NCBI RefSeq assembly: GCF_018881815.1
Contig: NZ_JACVPP010000001.1
Coordinates: 1-64,000 of the forward strand
Length of the DNA stretch: 64,000 bases
From: Polynucleobacter sp. MWH-HuK1
GTDB lineage: Bacteria; Pseudomonadota; Gammaproteobacteria; Burkholderiales; Burkholderiaceae
Direction: 5' to 3'
The position numbers were made by a program, and so were the translations under genes. Below are positions 54,172-63,667 of the stretch, piece by piece. The notes beneath the pieces were generated by a model. That model did no database searches. It was not told the DNA's origin and saw only the letters and a list, made by a program, of their open reading frames with translations. Position 1 is the stretch's first letter; the number at the start of each line of letters is the position of its first letter.

Positions 54172-55349
54172 TTCACTCTCTTACTTCTCTCATAGCAGCC
54201 AAATACCAAACCGAACAGCATCCAAAAAGGTGCCGAGTTGTGCCACTGCTGAAACAATCCGTATAGCATTCCTTGAAATAACCAAATCAGCATTACTTCA
54301 CCCAGCACTCTTGATTTTTCATCCTTCAATAAATGACGAATCGCCCGAAACGTGAAAAAGCACAGGCTTAATACAATCACAACAATGGGGAGCCCCCCTT
54401 CAAGAGCCCAAGTCATATATGAGCTATGCAAATTTGCACCGTAAACTATTTCTCCACGAGCATCGAGGATCCGATAATTAATCAGCTCTTGGGAAATAGA
54501 GCTAAATCCACCAAGACCAATGCCCGCAGGGAAATTTTCACTGAGCAGCTCAAATGATAATGTAGAAATTGCCGTTCGCGACGGATCCTCATCCCCCTGC
54601 GGGTCCGATAAGCGTTTATATGTTGTTTGGATTTTCTCTGCAAAGAGGGCCATAACAAAAAAAATAGCGATTACCCCGACTATTCGCCTAATCCATATTG
54701 AAGCGACCGAATTTCGCCTCTCTAAGGCCGCATTCCTATGCCCACGGGAATTTCGCGCCTTGAACAAAAAAGCGGCTCCCAATGAGAAAATTGCCGCGAC
54801 GGTTATCGTCTTCTTGGTTGATGCAAGTAATGTGAATATCGCGGCAAATGCCAAAGTTGTTGCACCAGAGATAGTCGCTAGCGGAACTATCATAGCGACA
54901 TCTAAATCTAAAACCCCTATTCTCGGTAAGGAAGGGTGTAGATACGCATCTATTAGCAAGTAAAATATGGAGAGGGCCCCGGCAATTAATATATATTTTG
55001 CAACAACCGCCTGGTTGAATTTGTAACCAATGATGAATGCCACTATGAAGTCGATGGTCACAATTGGAAGGTACAGTACTTGATATTTAATTGACTCTTG
55101 AAAATCAATGCCCCAATATGAGACAAGGATAAAGGCAAGCGCATAACAGATTGGCAGTGCCAGCCATTTCAATTGAATATATATGATGTTTACAATATCC
55201 TTATATATGAATGTAGCCAAAAGTATTAATGTACTTCCATAGATCACGTACACCTGATTTGGATATTGTGTATACCTTGACGCAACGATGACACAGAGTG
55301 GCTTGAGCGCCCAAAGAAATATAAACAGTGTTTGATTGCTAAGTGACAT
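54168..55349 (-). CDS. O-antigen ligase/polymerase (Wzy/WaaL-like) membrane protein
   Basis: This 393-residue protein has about ten helices and one large periplasmic loop late in the protein. The loop contains GIGLGGFSSISQELINYRIL and NLHSSYMTWALEGGLPIVVI, the pattern of the O-antigen ligase/polymerase family (Wzy_C), with the conserved His in the NLHSSY motif. It is the first gene of this minus-strand operon, which contains glycosyltransferases but no Wzx. It is therefore the probable polymerase for the carbamoylated, acylated glycan. A WaaL-type ligase is the alternative. Confidence 0.85.
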   Translation of the reverse strand: MSLSNQTLFIFLWALKPLCVIVASRYTQYPNQVYVIYGSTLILLATFIYKDIVNIIYIQLKWLALPICYALAFILVSYWGIDFQESIKYQVLYLPIVTIDFIVAFIIGYKFNQAVVAKYILIAGALSIFYLLIDAYLHPSLPRIGVLDLDVAMIVPLATISGATTLAFAAIFTLLASTKKTITVAAIFSLGAAFLFKARNSRGHRNAALERRNSVASIWIRRIVGVIAIFFVMALFAEKIQTTYKRLSDPQGDEDPSRTAISTLSFELLSENFPAGIGLGGFSSISQELINYRILDARGEIVYGANLHSSYMTWALEGGLPIVVIVLSLCFFTFRAIRHLLKDEKSRVLGEVMLIWLFQGMLYGLFQQWHNSAPFWMLFGLVFGCYERSKRVK

Positions 55350-55749
55350 GTGTGGGTGCCAATAGGGGCAAGCCTTGGATGCACTGCACGCCCAATTGAT
55401 GCCCGTCTAGCCCTGAATAAAATAGCCGACTTCTAATGCTACTTGTAAAACACAGGGCTTTCGACGTTCTTACGAGGTGTGAGGATATTAAAACAATTTC
55501 AGCCAATTCATGACCGCCAAGGGGAAAAAGTTTTTTATTCCAACTGTCGTGTCTAGAAGAATAGACCATCAGATATCTTGCCAAAAAAAAGCTGCTGAAA
55601 TTAGGGTGGCTAAATAGTAAAGTTGAACCGACCAGCCGTGTCCGGTTGGATCTGAACGCGCCTTTTTTCGGTTCTTAAAGGAACTTAGGACGCAACAAGA
55701 GTGGCTTAGGAAGCGGGAGGTCGATGTCACGCAAAATAACCCAAAGTCC
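55350..55749. other. Intergenic region upstream of the polymerase operon
   Basis: No coding sequence was recognised. It must contain the promoter for the minus-strand operon starting at 55349. Small inverted repeats occur (for example aaccg with cggtt near 55625-55645) but no clear operator. The wzz terminator lies at its right end. Confidence 0.35.
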
Positions 55750-55771
55750 AAAACAGACCAATTCTGGTCTG
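55750..55771 (-). terminator. Rho-independent terminator after wzz
   Basis: Read on the minus strand, a 7-bp stem CAGACCA / TGGTCTG with loop GAAT is followed by TTTT. It lies about 60 bases past the wzz stop codon. A second perfect hairpin (ATGCCCG, loop, CGGGCAT) at 55792-55809 lies between it and the gene but has no T-run. Confidence 0.55.
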
Positions 55772-55830
55772 AGTGGGAATAGCGCCCGCTAATGCCCGAA
55801 CCCGGGCATCTATTTTCGTACCTCTCTTTA

Positions 55831-56688
55831 TCAAACCGTCCCCGCCATCTCACGCATGTATGTTGCGACCATCTGGCGTCCCAGTGCTATCAATAATCCA
55901 AGCAGGAGCCCACCCAGGAGCCCACCTGCCAAGACTACGCTTTTTTTGGGCGCGATCGGGCTGTCGCCTGCATAGATGGGAGTGATTAGGCGGGTGGCAC
56001 GGCTTTGGTTAGTACTGACCACATTATTGAACATGGCCATCTCCTCTAGCAGGAAGCGGATCTCGTCGCGGGTCGAGAGGTAGCTGGCGCTGATAGCCTG
56101 GCCGGACTTGTCGGCCATAGCTACTAGGTTTTTCGCTCTTTTCAGGCGACCCTCGTAGTCTGCCAACTTAGTTTTGACCTCCTCGACGTAGGTCGCCACA
56201 ATTTGCGCTTGACTCGATTGAATGAGATCAAACATGCTTTGTGCACAGGCCGTGGCAATTTGAGGGGATGGACCAACCGTTTTGAGCTCAATCAGATTAG
56301 CCACCCCCCTTGGGATGCTCAGCTTGATCATATTTTTCAGCGCTACGGCATCGCCCGCTTGATCTTGGAGGCCGCAAGACTTAATCACCTGAGGCGAAAA
56401 GCTCGTGGGCAAAGAGAAGCGCGCGATTAGGAGGGTCGGCTCCTCAACATTGACGCCTAGAGGATTGAGGTTCTTGTTAGCGGCAATAACAATTTGCGCC
56501 ATCATGATTTGGACCGATGCTTCGTATTGTTTGGGGGTGATTAGCAGGTAAGCTACAGCTGCCGCAAGCCCAAGTGCGCCTGTGAGGGCGATAGATTTCC
56601 AGGCAGCTTTGAGGAAGCGCAGGATGTCGATTAGGGAGACTTCGCCCTCGTCGAGATTGTTGTTTTTATCGGCTTGCACATTAACCAT
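55831..56688 (-). CDS. wzz: Wzz-type polysaccharide chain-length regulator
   Basis: This 285-residue protein has two membrane helices that flank a periplasmic coiled-coil domain. The first, about 32-52, is IALTGALGLAAAVAYLLIT. The last, about 250-272, has the proline-rich lead-in APKKSVVLAGGLLGGLLLG. The N-terminus DEGEVSLIDILRFLKAAWKS is typical of Wzz. It sets the modal length of a Wzy-polymerised chain. It lies 16 bases downstream of a Wzy/ligase gene and ends before a terminator, so it closes that operon. Confidence 0.9.
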   Translation of the reverse strand: MVNVQADKNNNLDEGEVSLIDILRFLKAAWKSIALTGALGLAAAVAYLLITPKQYEASVQIMMAQIVIAANKNLNPLGVNVEEPTLLIARFSLPTSFSPQVIKSCGLQDQAGDAVALKNMIKLSIPRGVANLIELKTVGPSPQIATACAQSMFDLIQSSQAQIVATYVEEVKTKLADYEGRLKRAKNLVAMADKSGQAISASYLSTRDEIRFLLEEMAMFNNVVSTNQSRATRLITPIYAGDSPIAPKKSVVLAGGLLGGLLLGLLIALGRQMVATYMREMAGTV

Positions 56689-56704
56689 TTGGAGTTTTAT
56701 GAAC

Positions 56705-58069
56705 TCAATCTATTTCTAAATTAGCTGGGGTATGGAGATGATTAGATTGATTTACGACGTTGATCATACCAAAAATTATTATCAAAATGCTTAGATATTT
56801 ATATATTGTGAACTCTACGAGCCCGCGAACTAAATAGAAACTGATGAAGGCTGTTAACACTGCGATTGTTAGGTAAGATAATTTTTGATTTATTGCACGA
56901 TTGACTATTAATTTACGCCCGCGCTCCCAGAAGCTTTTTAAAATACCAAACATGCCAACTACCAGGGAAAACTGGGCAATGCATGCTGGAATGCCGCCAA
57001 AAAACCCCGCCGATAGAAACCAATTGTGTGGACTGCCAAAATTAATAATATTTGGATGTGTCAGTTTTAAATGCGAAATAGCAGCATCCCATACCTCAGC
57101 ACCAAACCCATAGCCCATCATGGGCGCCTCCTGAATCAATAGAATCGCAGGGGTCCAGGCATATAAAATCCTGTCCCAAGTTTGGAGCCTCCGAGAAACA
57201 GCCCCCTCAAACAACTCAGGCGCCAAAAGTCCAAGAGCGACTTTTAAGACTACGAAAACAAGAAAGCTGATCGTCAGCATTTTGATTGCAGACCATCTGG
57301 CTTGATAAGCTTTTAGAGCAATGAAAAATACAATCTCAAAAAATAGAATTAGATAGGTTGATCGCGCACCGGTGCCACCGCCCAAGATCACCGAAAGAAT
57401 TAAGAGTAAATACAGCAATAGCTGAAAAAATAAGGGGGCTACGGAGAGCTTTTTGATTGCTTGAATATCACCTTGCTCTTGATTATATAAAATTCTGGCC
57501 AATAAAAAGGGTGTCAAAAATACATACCCATCCCCTAGCCAGCGATGGCTATAGTCAGAACCTATCGCAATATTGTTTCGGTAATCCCAGATATAAAAAC
57601 CAATATCCACAAGAATAAGGGCAAGCATGGAAAAGAGTAGGCAATTAAATAAGAAACCAATTGTTTTCACGCTGATTGGAATTATCATTAAAGCCATGAC
57701 TGCTAGACAAATATGCACTCCGTACTGCGCACCAAACGCAATCAAACCATCGTACCGAGGAAATTGCCTTAAGGTTGCGATGAAAAACAGGATGCTCATC
57801 ACAAAAAGACCCCAAAAAACCATCTTGGCCGCCATTGACTGCGCAATAGACGCCTTGAGCAAATTAATATTGCTTTTATTAATGAGGGGCAATCCAAGCA
57901 AAATTAATCCCAGCGCAAAAAAATCGACTGGTCTTCTAATAAACTCATTAAAAACTAAAACAATATAGAGCCCAACTAGGTACAAATAATATTGAGCTAC
58001 AGCCTCTTTGGCCTTTTTAGGGGCATTAGCTTGAATATCGGCAATTGCCCCATCATTTATTAAACTCAT
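56705..58069 (-). CDS. O-antigen ligase/polymerase-like membrane protein, second copy
   Basis: This 454-residue protein has about eleven helices. The Wzy_C-type loop is present: APMMGYGFGAEVWDAAISHL and FGSPHNWFLSAGFFGGIPAC, with the conserved PHNW(F) pattern of ligase/polymerase proteins. It is transcribed with wzz, from a promoter shared or divergent with the initiating transferase at 58157. It is thus the likely polymerase for the WcaJ-initiated glycan, distinct from the protein at 54168-55349. Confidence 0.85.
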   Translation of the reverse strand: MSLINDGAIADIQANAPKKAKEAVAQYYLYLVGLYIVLVFNEFIRRPVDFFALGLILLGLPLINKSNINLLKASIAQSMAAKMVFWGLFVMSILFFIATLRQFPRYDGLIAFGAQYGVHICLAVMALMIIPISVKTIGFLFNCLLFSMLALILVDIGFYIWDYRNNIAIGSDYSHRWLGDGYVFLTPFLLARILYNQEQGDIQAIKKLSVAPLFFQLLLYLLLILSVILGGGTGARSTYLILFFEIVFFIALKAYQARWSAIKMLTISFLVFVVLKVALGLLAPELFEGAVSRRLQTWDRILYAWTPAILLIQEAPMMGYGFGAEVWDAAISHLKLTHPNIINFGSPHNWFLSAGFFGGIPACIAQFSLVVGMFGILKSFWERGRKLIVNRAINQKLSYLTIAVLTAFISFYLVRGLVEFTIYKYLSILIIIFGMINVVNQSNHLHTPANLEID

Positions 58070-58156
58070 ATCTCATTTTAGCAGTTTCCTCATGGATATC
58101 CCTATAAAATTGAGTGGAAATTAATCCCACACCTAAAGATCGCCCTAGGAATCATT
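58070..58156. promoter_or_regulatory. Divergent promoter region between wzy/wzz and wcaJ
   Basis: This is an 87-base gap between divergently transcribed genes. A TATAAAAT box at 58103-58110 is a fair -10 candidate for the plus-strand gene. A good -35 could not be placed, and the minus-strand promoter was not resolved. Confidence 0.35.
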
Positions 58157-59467
58157 TTGATGCCGCATTTCTACCGAATCATCCAATCTGGGTTAATTCT
58201 CCTTTCGGGATTTGCAGGTCTTCACATACGCTTTTACGATCGCCCCATTCCCAATAACTTCTACTGGGTAGTTCTTTTATTTAGCGCTCTTCTTTTTTTA
58301 TTTTTAGGCGGCGATAAAAAGTCGGGGGATCTTTCGGAGACTTATACCAGACTCAAAGTATTGAGCAATAAATGGTGGCAAACCTTTGCGGTTGTCTTGT
58401 TGGTGATTTTATTAACGCAAAGCAGCTTACTTTTTTCTCGCATTTGGCTCCTATCATGGGGAGTTGGCACATGGGTCTTGCTCATGATTTCAGATCTGAT
58501 TTGCAGCTCTTTAATCAGCAATTTCATCATCCAGCCAAGTAATGTCATCAATATCGCCATTATTGGCCATAACCATGCTTCACAAAGGTTGTTAGATTAC
58601 GTCTCACTCAACCCTTGGTCGGGCTGTGTCTTAAATCACCATGCTCAAGAATTGAGTGATACCGAACTTGCAAAAATTGAGCGCATGCAATTGGATGAAA
58701 TTTGGATTTGCCTAACCCTTGATGAGGCCAACCAATTTACCAACGTTCTAGATAAACTCTCTACCAGTTCTGCCAAAATCAAATTTTCTCCAGATCTCTT
58801 TATGCTGCGCTTACTAAATCATGGCATTAGTGAAGTGGCTGGTGTCCCAATGATTGATGTAAGCAATTCGCCATTTGAAGGAAGAAAACTCTATCTCAAA
58901 AATTTAGAAGACTTTTTTCTGTCGTTTATTTTCTGTATCTTGTTAATGCCAGTATTTTTAACTTTAGCCGTACTGGTAAAGCTCAATTCCAAAGGGCCCG
59001 TGTTCTATAGACAAACCAGGGTGGGCCTCAACGGCAAGCCATTTGAGATGCTGAAGTTTAGAAGCATGCCGGTGGATACTGAGCGTGATGGCGCTCGCTG
59101 GGGCGGATCAGAATCCAAGGTAGTTGATTCATTTTCACTATTTTTGCGTAAATATAATCTTGATGAATTGCCGCAGTTCTTTAATGTCTTAAGAGGTCAA
59201 ATGTCAATTGTTGGGCCCAGACCAGAGCGCGTTGAATTCATCGATAAATTTGCAAAAGAAATTCCGGGCTACGCAAAAAAACATTTAGTCAAAGCCGGCA
59301 TTACTGGCTGGGCACAGATACATGGATTACGTGGTGATACCGACCTGCATAAACGAATTGAATACGATCTGTATTACATTGAGAACTGGTCACTATTATT
59401 GGATTTAAAGATTATTTTCATTACAGCGATCGAGCCATTTATATCGAAGCATTCTATAAAGAGTTAA
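58157..59467 (+). CDS. wcaJ: Undecaprenyl-phosphate sugar phosphotransferase (WcaJ/WbaP-like)
   Basis: This is a 436-residue initiating transferase. Four N-terminal helices (for example FAVVLLVILLTQSSLLFSRI) precede a Rossmann-like CoA-binding segment (VINIAIIGHNHASQRLLDYV). The C-terminal catalytic domain begins after a reentrant helix (FLSFIFCILLMPVFLTLAVL). It contains KGPVFYRQTRVGLNGKPFEM, LKFRSM, KYNLDELPQFFNVLRGQMSI, VGPRPERVEF, and KAGITGWAQIHGLRGDTDL. This is the long (polytopic) class, usually using UDP-glucose or UDP-galactose. It probably starts a glycan polymerised by the divergent wzy/wzz pair. Confidence 0.92.
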   Translation: MMPHFYRIIQSGLILLSGFAGLHIRFYDRPIPNNFYWVVLLFSALLFLFLGGDKKSGDLSETYTRLKVLSNKWWQTFAVVLLVILLTQSSLLFSRIWLLSWGVGTWVLLMISDLICSSLISNFIIQPSNVINIAIIGHNHASQRLLDYVSLNPWSGCVLNHHAQELSDTELAKIERMQLDEIWICLTLDEANQFTNVLDKLSTSSAKIKFSPDLFMLRLLNHGISEVAGVPMIDVSNSPFEGRKLYLKNLEDFFLSFIFCILLMPVFLTLAVLVKLNSKGPVFYRQTRVGLNGKPFEMLKFRSMPVDTERDGARWGGSESKVVDSFSLFLRKYNLDELPQFFNVLRGQMSIVGPRPERVEFIDKFAKEIPGYAKKHLVKAGITGWAQIHGLRGDTDLHKRIEYDLYYIENWSLLLDLKIIFITAIEPFISKHSIKS

Positions 59468-59479
59468 ACCAATTTCGAC

Positions 59480-60310
59480 ATGAAAATTCAAATCATCAAC
59501 ACATTCAAGCGCAATGTGCGCAGGGCGCAACTTATCCTTGAAAAACCATATCAATACTTAGAGGATCAAGTTGCTACTACCGCCTTTCCAAATTTACATA
59601 TTGCACCCAATATCTACCAAACATGGGTAAATCGACATTTTGGTAAAACTCACTTTAACGAGATTCTGCAATTTAGAAACCGCAACCCTGATCTAAATTT
59701 CTATTTGTATGACAATCAAATGATTGAGTCCTACATGGAAGAGTATTGGGGCAATCACCCTATATACAGAATCTACCAGAACTCTCAATTTGGTCCCTCA
59801 AAAGCAGATATCTTTAGAATTTGTATTTTGAATGAGCGTGGTGGCTTTTATTTTGATATTAACAAGGGGTGTAAAGCCCCGCTCCACTCCCTATTGCAAC
59901 CTGATTCAGATTGCTTAATCTCTTATGAGCAAAATGATTGCATTATCATGCCTGAACAGTCGATCATGGACCGCATTGCTCATCCCACAAAACTTGCAAT
60001 GCAATGGTCGTTTGGATTCGCAAGAAATCATCCTGTAACTACCTTGATGATTAATGAAATTTGTGATTTTTATCCTTTGTTTAAAGATCAACATTTTGAT
60101 AATCCGAAAAATGCGATCTTAAGTTTTACCGGCACCGGAATGTTAACCAGAGTAATTCGAAAGACACTTCTTCAAAACCCAAGTATTGCACTAAATCAAG
60201 CTGGAATTGATTACAACGGTTACGCCATTCCTGATATGAAAGGCTCCTGGGTCCGATATTTCACCTCACCTGCCTATAGCAAATCAAACAATAGGCCGAT
60301 TGTTTTATAG
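59480..60310 (+). CDS. GT32-like capsular polysaccharide glycosyltransferase
   Basis: This 276-residue protein has IAPNIYQTWVNRHFGKTHFN, FGPSKADIFRICILNERGGF and YFDINKGCKAPLHSLL. That is the GT32 arrangement in which the usual DxD is here DIN (one acidic residue lost). LSFTGTGMLTRVIRKTL matches the C-terminal part of the fold. It lies 12 bases after wcaJ and is probably its operon partner. Donor and acceptor are unknown. Confidence 0.82.
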   Translation: MKIQIINTFKRNVRRAQLILEKPYQYLEDQVATTAFPNLHIAPNIYQTWVNRHFGKTHFNEILQFRNRNPDLNFYLYDNQMIESYMEEYWGNHPIYRIYQNSQFGPSKADIFRICILNERGGFYFDINKGCKAPLHSLLQPDSDCLISYEQNDCIIMPEQSIMDRIAHPTKLAMQWSFGFARNHPVTTLMINEICDFYPLFKDQHFDNPKNAILSFTGTGMLTRVIRKTLLQNPSIALNQAGIDYNGYAIPDMKGSWVRYFTSPAYSKSNNRPIVL

Positions 60311-60328
60311 CCAGCAATCAAACAAAGC

Positions 60329-61450
60329 TTATAGCTCTCTCTCAGATTTAGGTTTATTTAATTTTGACTTTAGAAGACTATGCACCATTTCAAAGAATTG
60401 ATTTTGGAACTGCTCTTTTGAAAACCTCTGCGTCCACTCTCGAATAGCTTGTGGATTAAATTGATTGGGCGATTTCTCAAAACGCTCAATCGCTTCATTT
60501 AATGCTTGCGCTGTCTGAGTCTCAAAATAAATACCCGTTTTGCCATTCACAACAGTATCTAAAACACCGCCCTTACCGTATGCAATTACGGGCCTTCCGC
60601 AAGCCATCGCCTCAACCGGGACAATCCCAAAATCCTCTAATCCAGGGAAGATTATGGCCTTACAGCTGGCCAAATACCCTCTAATTTGATCATCATCGAG
60701 CCTACCCAGAAACTGGATATTGGGTTTTGCCTGTTTTCTAAGGACCTCTAGCATGCCGCCCTGGCCAATGACCACTAATTTGCGACCAGACTGATTAAAG
60801 GCCTCGATAGCCAAATCAGGCCTTTTGTACTGGATTAGTTGACCAAACAGCAAGTAATAGTCTCCCTCCGAATGCTGAATCTGGAAATGATCAATATCCA
60901 CTGGTGGATGAATCACAACTGAATCTCTTTGGTAGCAATTTAGGATGCGCTTTTGAACTGTTGTGGAATTAGCAATAAATTGATTGACTCGCTTTGAGGT
61001 CCAGCGATCCCAGATGCGTAAGGGCTTCATCAAAAGCAACATCATCAGTTTTTTAAAAAACCCAACTGATCGAAAGTACTCATCAAATAAATCCCAGACA
61101 TAACGCATAGGCGAGTGGCAATAGCAGACATACATCGCCTTGTTGTTCAGCCTGACCCCTTTAGCGGGACCCGACTCAGAGCTAATAACAAGATCATACT
61201 TTTTGAGGCTTAAGAATCGTAATGCAATCGGCATTAAAGGAAGGTAATTTTGGTACCACTGAATCGCCCTTGGTAAATGCTGAATAAAAGTAGTATTGAT
61301 CTGATGCTTCTTGATTGCATCCGAGATATTTTTAGGATCGTATACATGCGTATAGATATCGGCTTGCGGATAGAGTTCACACAAAGCTTCAAGCACTTTC
61401 TCGCCGCCACGCATGTTAACTAACCAGTAGTGAACAATTGCTACTTTCAA
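60329..61450 (-). CDS. GT4 family glycosyltransferase, mannosyltransferase-like
   Basis: This 373-residue GT-B enzyme has KVAIVHYWLVNMRGGEKVLE at the N-terminus, CHSPMRYVWDLFDEYFRS, a donor domain with YYLLFGQLIQYKRPDLAIEA, and GLEDFGIVPVEAMACGRPVI (E-x7-E). The N-terminus and the HSPMRYVWD stretch resemble WbaZ/MtfB-type mannosyltransferases. It overlaps the GT9 gene upstream by 4 bases. It starts a minus-strand run that continues to the right edge. Confidence 0.9.
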   Translation of the reverse strand: MKVAIVHYWLVNMRGGEKVLEALCELYPQADIYTHVYDPKNISDAIKKHQINTTFIQHLPRAIQWYQNYLPLMPIALRFLSLKKYDLVISSESGPAKGVRLNNKAMYVCYCHSPMRYVWDLFDEYFRSVGFFKKLMMLLLMKPLRIWDRWTSKRVNQFIANSTTVQKRILNCYQRDSVVIHPPVDIDHFQIQHSEGDYYLLFGQLIQYKRPDLAIEAFNQSGRKLVVIGQGGMLEVLRKQAKPNIQFLGRLDDDQIRGYLASCKAIIFPGLEDFGIVPVEAMACGRPVIAYGKGGVLDTVVNGKTGIYFETQTAQALNEAIERFEKSPNQFNPQAIREWTQRFSKEQFQNQFFEMVHSLLKSKLNKPKSEREL

Positions 61451-62496
61451 AGTGATGCCTTATTCTTTAACAGATTTTGAGATGCGGCAAATACTTTATC
61501 CACAGAAATCGATTTCATACAAATAGGGTTGCTGCAATCAGCGTAGTTTTTACCGTCATAGCAAGGTGCGCAAACGATCTCCTTGCTTGCTTTAAATACC
61601 CGCAGATTTTGACGCCCGACCGGCGCTACTGCAGTTGCAGGTGTGGGGCCAAATAAGGTGATTAATGGGGTGCTTGTTAGTGTCGCTAAATGTAGTGGGC
61701 CAGTGTCGTGAGTAATAATAAGATCAGCTTTATCAAGTACAGCAACCAATTCTAAAAGACTGGATTTCCCAATCAAATCAATTGTCCTTAAGCCCTCAAA
61801 ATAGGACTTAACCCATTGATCACTATTTGCACCGACAAGTACAACTTCGCAATCAGCGCTGATGAACAATTTTGCTAGCTCAACGTATCTTTCAATAGGC
61901 CAACGCCTTAAGAAATCATCTCGTAAGGCATTTCTACTGCCACCAGAAACAAGAGCAACCGTTTTTCTTTGTTGTTTTTTTTCAAAAAATGATTGCTTGA
62001 AGAGATTATTTGAGAGAAGGCGATTGCCCAAGCCCTGCAAAATACTCGCACCCTCTATTACATCAATAGTATTTCCTGATAAAAATTTCAGGTATTCGCT
62101 AACCCTATATTCCTTGGTTGCCGGAAAGAAGCGCTTTTGCATTTGAAATATCAATCTGGGATTACAAGCATAGGCTGGCAAAGCGAATAAATCGTATTGC
62201 CAATTCGTATGAGCAATATAAATTGCTTTGTACTTTTGACAATGGCTTAGTAAAAGAAACCAGGAGATGAGTAAGGCTTTGATTCTTTGCGCTAAGGGCC
62301 CAGTTAAAAGTGCTTGTTCTGGCACTGCAATTACCTTATCAGCAACCTTAAGACTCTCCAATAATCCAGAGATTGATTGCCCCACTACCCAATCGACCAG
62401 AACATTTGGATTGCTGAGCTTAAACCTTTCCACGGCTACAGCAGCCTGGATAACATCCCCAATGGCACCCAGCTTAATGAATAGGATTCGACTCAT
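61447..62496 (-). CDS. GT9 family heptosyltransferase-like protein
   Basis: This is a 349-residue protein. GT9 landmarks are RILFIKLGAIGDVIQAAVAV, VALVSGGSRNALRDDFLRRW, ADLIITHDTGPLHLATLTST and PLITLFGPTPATAVAPVGRQ. The C-terminus contains four Cys in VCAPCYDGKNYADCSNPIC, a pattern seen in some heptosyltransferases (the tail may bind a metal). It is coupled to the next gene by a 4-base overlap. It probably adds heptose or a related sugar to LPS core or to a surface glycan. Confidence 0.88.
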   Translation of the reverse strand: MSRILFIKLGAIGDVIQAAVAVERFKLSNPNVLVDWVVGQSISGLLESLKVADKVIAVPEQALLTGPLAQRIKALLISWFLLLSHCQKYKAIYIAHTNWQYDLFALPAYACNPRLIFQMQKRFFPATKEYRVSEYLKFLSGNTIDVIEGASILQGLGNRLLSNNLFKQSFFEKKQQRKTVALVSGGSRNALRDDFLRRWPIERYVELAKLFISADCEVVLVGANSDQWVKSYFEGLRTIDLIGKSSLLELVAVLDKADLIITHDTGPLHLATLTSTPLITLFGPTPATAVAPVGRQNLRVFKASKEIVCAPCYDGKNYADCSNPICMKSISVDKVFAASQNLLKNKASL

Positions 62497-62503
62497 GATC
62501 AGC

Positions 62504-63667
62504 CTAGACCTCGAAAACTACCTGGAGTTGATGAATCAACATCTGCGGGGAAATTCCATTAACACATGCTCTTTGTGCGCAAGGATTACTATGACAAGGG
62601 GAACAAGTGACTTTATTTTCAAGCAAGCGAACTGATTTTCCTAGAGGATGCCAGCGTTCGATTTTACTGAGCCCATTGGTTACCACTATAGTTGGTCTGA
62701 CATAAGAACCTGCAATATGCCCTGCTAAAGAATCAACACAAAAAACGGCTTTTGCTTTAGAAATCAACTTGCAAAAATCATCAAAACTGAGATGGCCAAC
62801 TAAATTTTTGACTTTTTCAGGATTATTTATACGATTAATTAGTACTGAGGCTTGATTTGCTTCACGCTCCCCATGACCCGTAATCAAAACATTGATTGAA
62901 TATTGATCAAGCGCATCAATAACTTGAACCCAAGAGTCCAAAGACCACTCTTTAGCGGGATTGCCAGATCCTGGATGAATCACGACATAAGTCTCGTTTA
63001 AATCCAATCCAAAAGTTATCTGCTCATTACCATTAACATTCCTTAACCAAGGCTGGTAATCGGCTACTTTTTTGACTGCACCTAACCAAGGAATAAATAA
63101 TCCGGCCTGTAGCTGTACCTCATGAAATGTTGGCTCTTTTTGACTGCTAGCTTCATTTATCAATAGTGGGCCACCCCCAGCACTTACATATCCTATAAGC
63201 GGACAATTAAAACTCTTGAATAATGGAATAAAAGATGGTTCGTATGAATTGAGAAAAAAGATTGCATCATAAGCATTTTCTTTCAACTGAGGCATAACTT
63301 TTTTTACATGACTCTTAAATTGGCGCTTTTTCTCTGATATCGCTAATTTGCTGCGATTAGCCTGCCAATGACTGATGTAATAAGACCGATCTATACCAGG
63401 ATGGTCTTTGAGAATAGGAGCAGACCAATCTCCTGCTAAAAAATCGATTCTACATTCTGGGTATTTTTGCTTTAGTTCTCGGATTAATGCCATGCTAATC
63501 ACCACATCGCCAAGATGCGCAGGATTAACTAATAGAATGCGATTTAACTGTCGTGGTATTTTCTGCTTAGGCCTAATTGTTTTTGCGTATACCCAAAATA
63601 GAATATCATTTAGCGCCAATTGAGCTATAGCAAACGGATTGCGACGATGGTAGCGAGTAAAGATCAT
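62504..63667 (-). CDS. GT9 family glycosyltransferase
   Basis: This 387-residue protein has RILLVNPAHLGDVVISMALI, YVVIHPGSGNPAKEWSLDSW, KAVFCVDSLAGHIAGSYVRP and a Cys-rich C-terminal stretch KVTCSPCHSNPCAQRACVNG. It is longer at the N-terminus than its neighbour by about 40 residues (MIFTRYHRRNPFAIAQLALN). It overlaps the GT4 gene by 4 bases, so the three genes here are co-translated. The heptosyltransferase-like fold is clear, and the acceptor is not. Confidence 0.87.
   Translation of the reverse strand: MIFTRYHRRNPFAIAQLALNDILFWVYAKTIRPKQKIPRQLNRILLVNPAHLGDVVISMALIRELKQKYPECRIDFLAGDWSAPILKDHPGIDRSYYISHWQANRSKLAISEKKRQFKSHVKKVMPQLKENAYDAIFFLNSYEPSFIPLFKSFNCPLIGYVSAGGGPLLINEASSQKEPTFHEVQLQAGLFIPWLGAVKKVADYQPWLRNVNGNEQITFGLDLNETYVVIHPGSGNPAKEWSLDSWVQVIDALDQYSINVLITGHGEREANQASVLINRINNPEKVKNLVGHLSFDDFCKLISKAKAVFCVDSLAGHIAGSYVRPTIVVTNGLSKIERWHPLGKSVRLLENKVTCSPCHSNPCAQRACVNGISPQMLIHQLQVVFEV

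Noticed and set aside
55792..55809. Perfect hairpin after wzz considered as terminator
   Set aside because: It is not followed by a T-run. The next hairpin (55750-55771) fits better.
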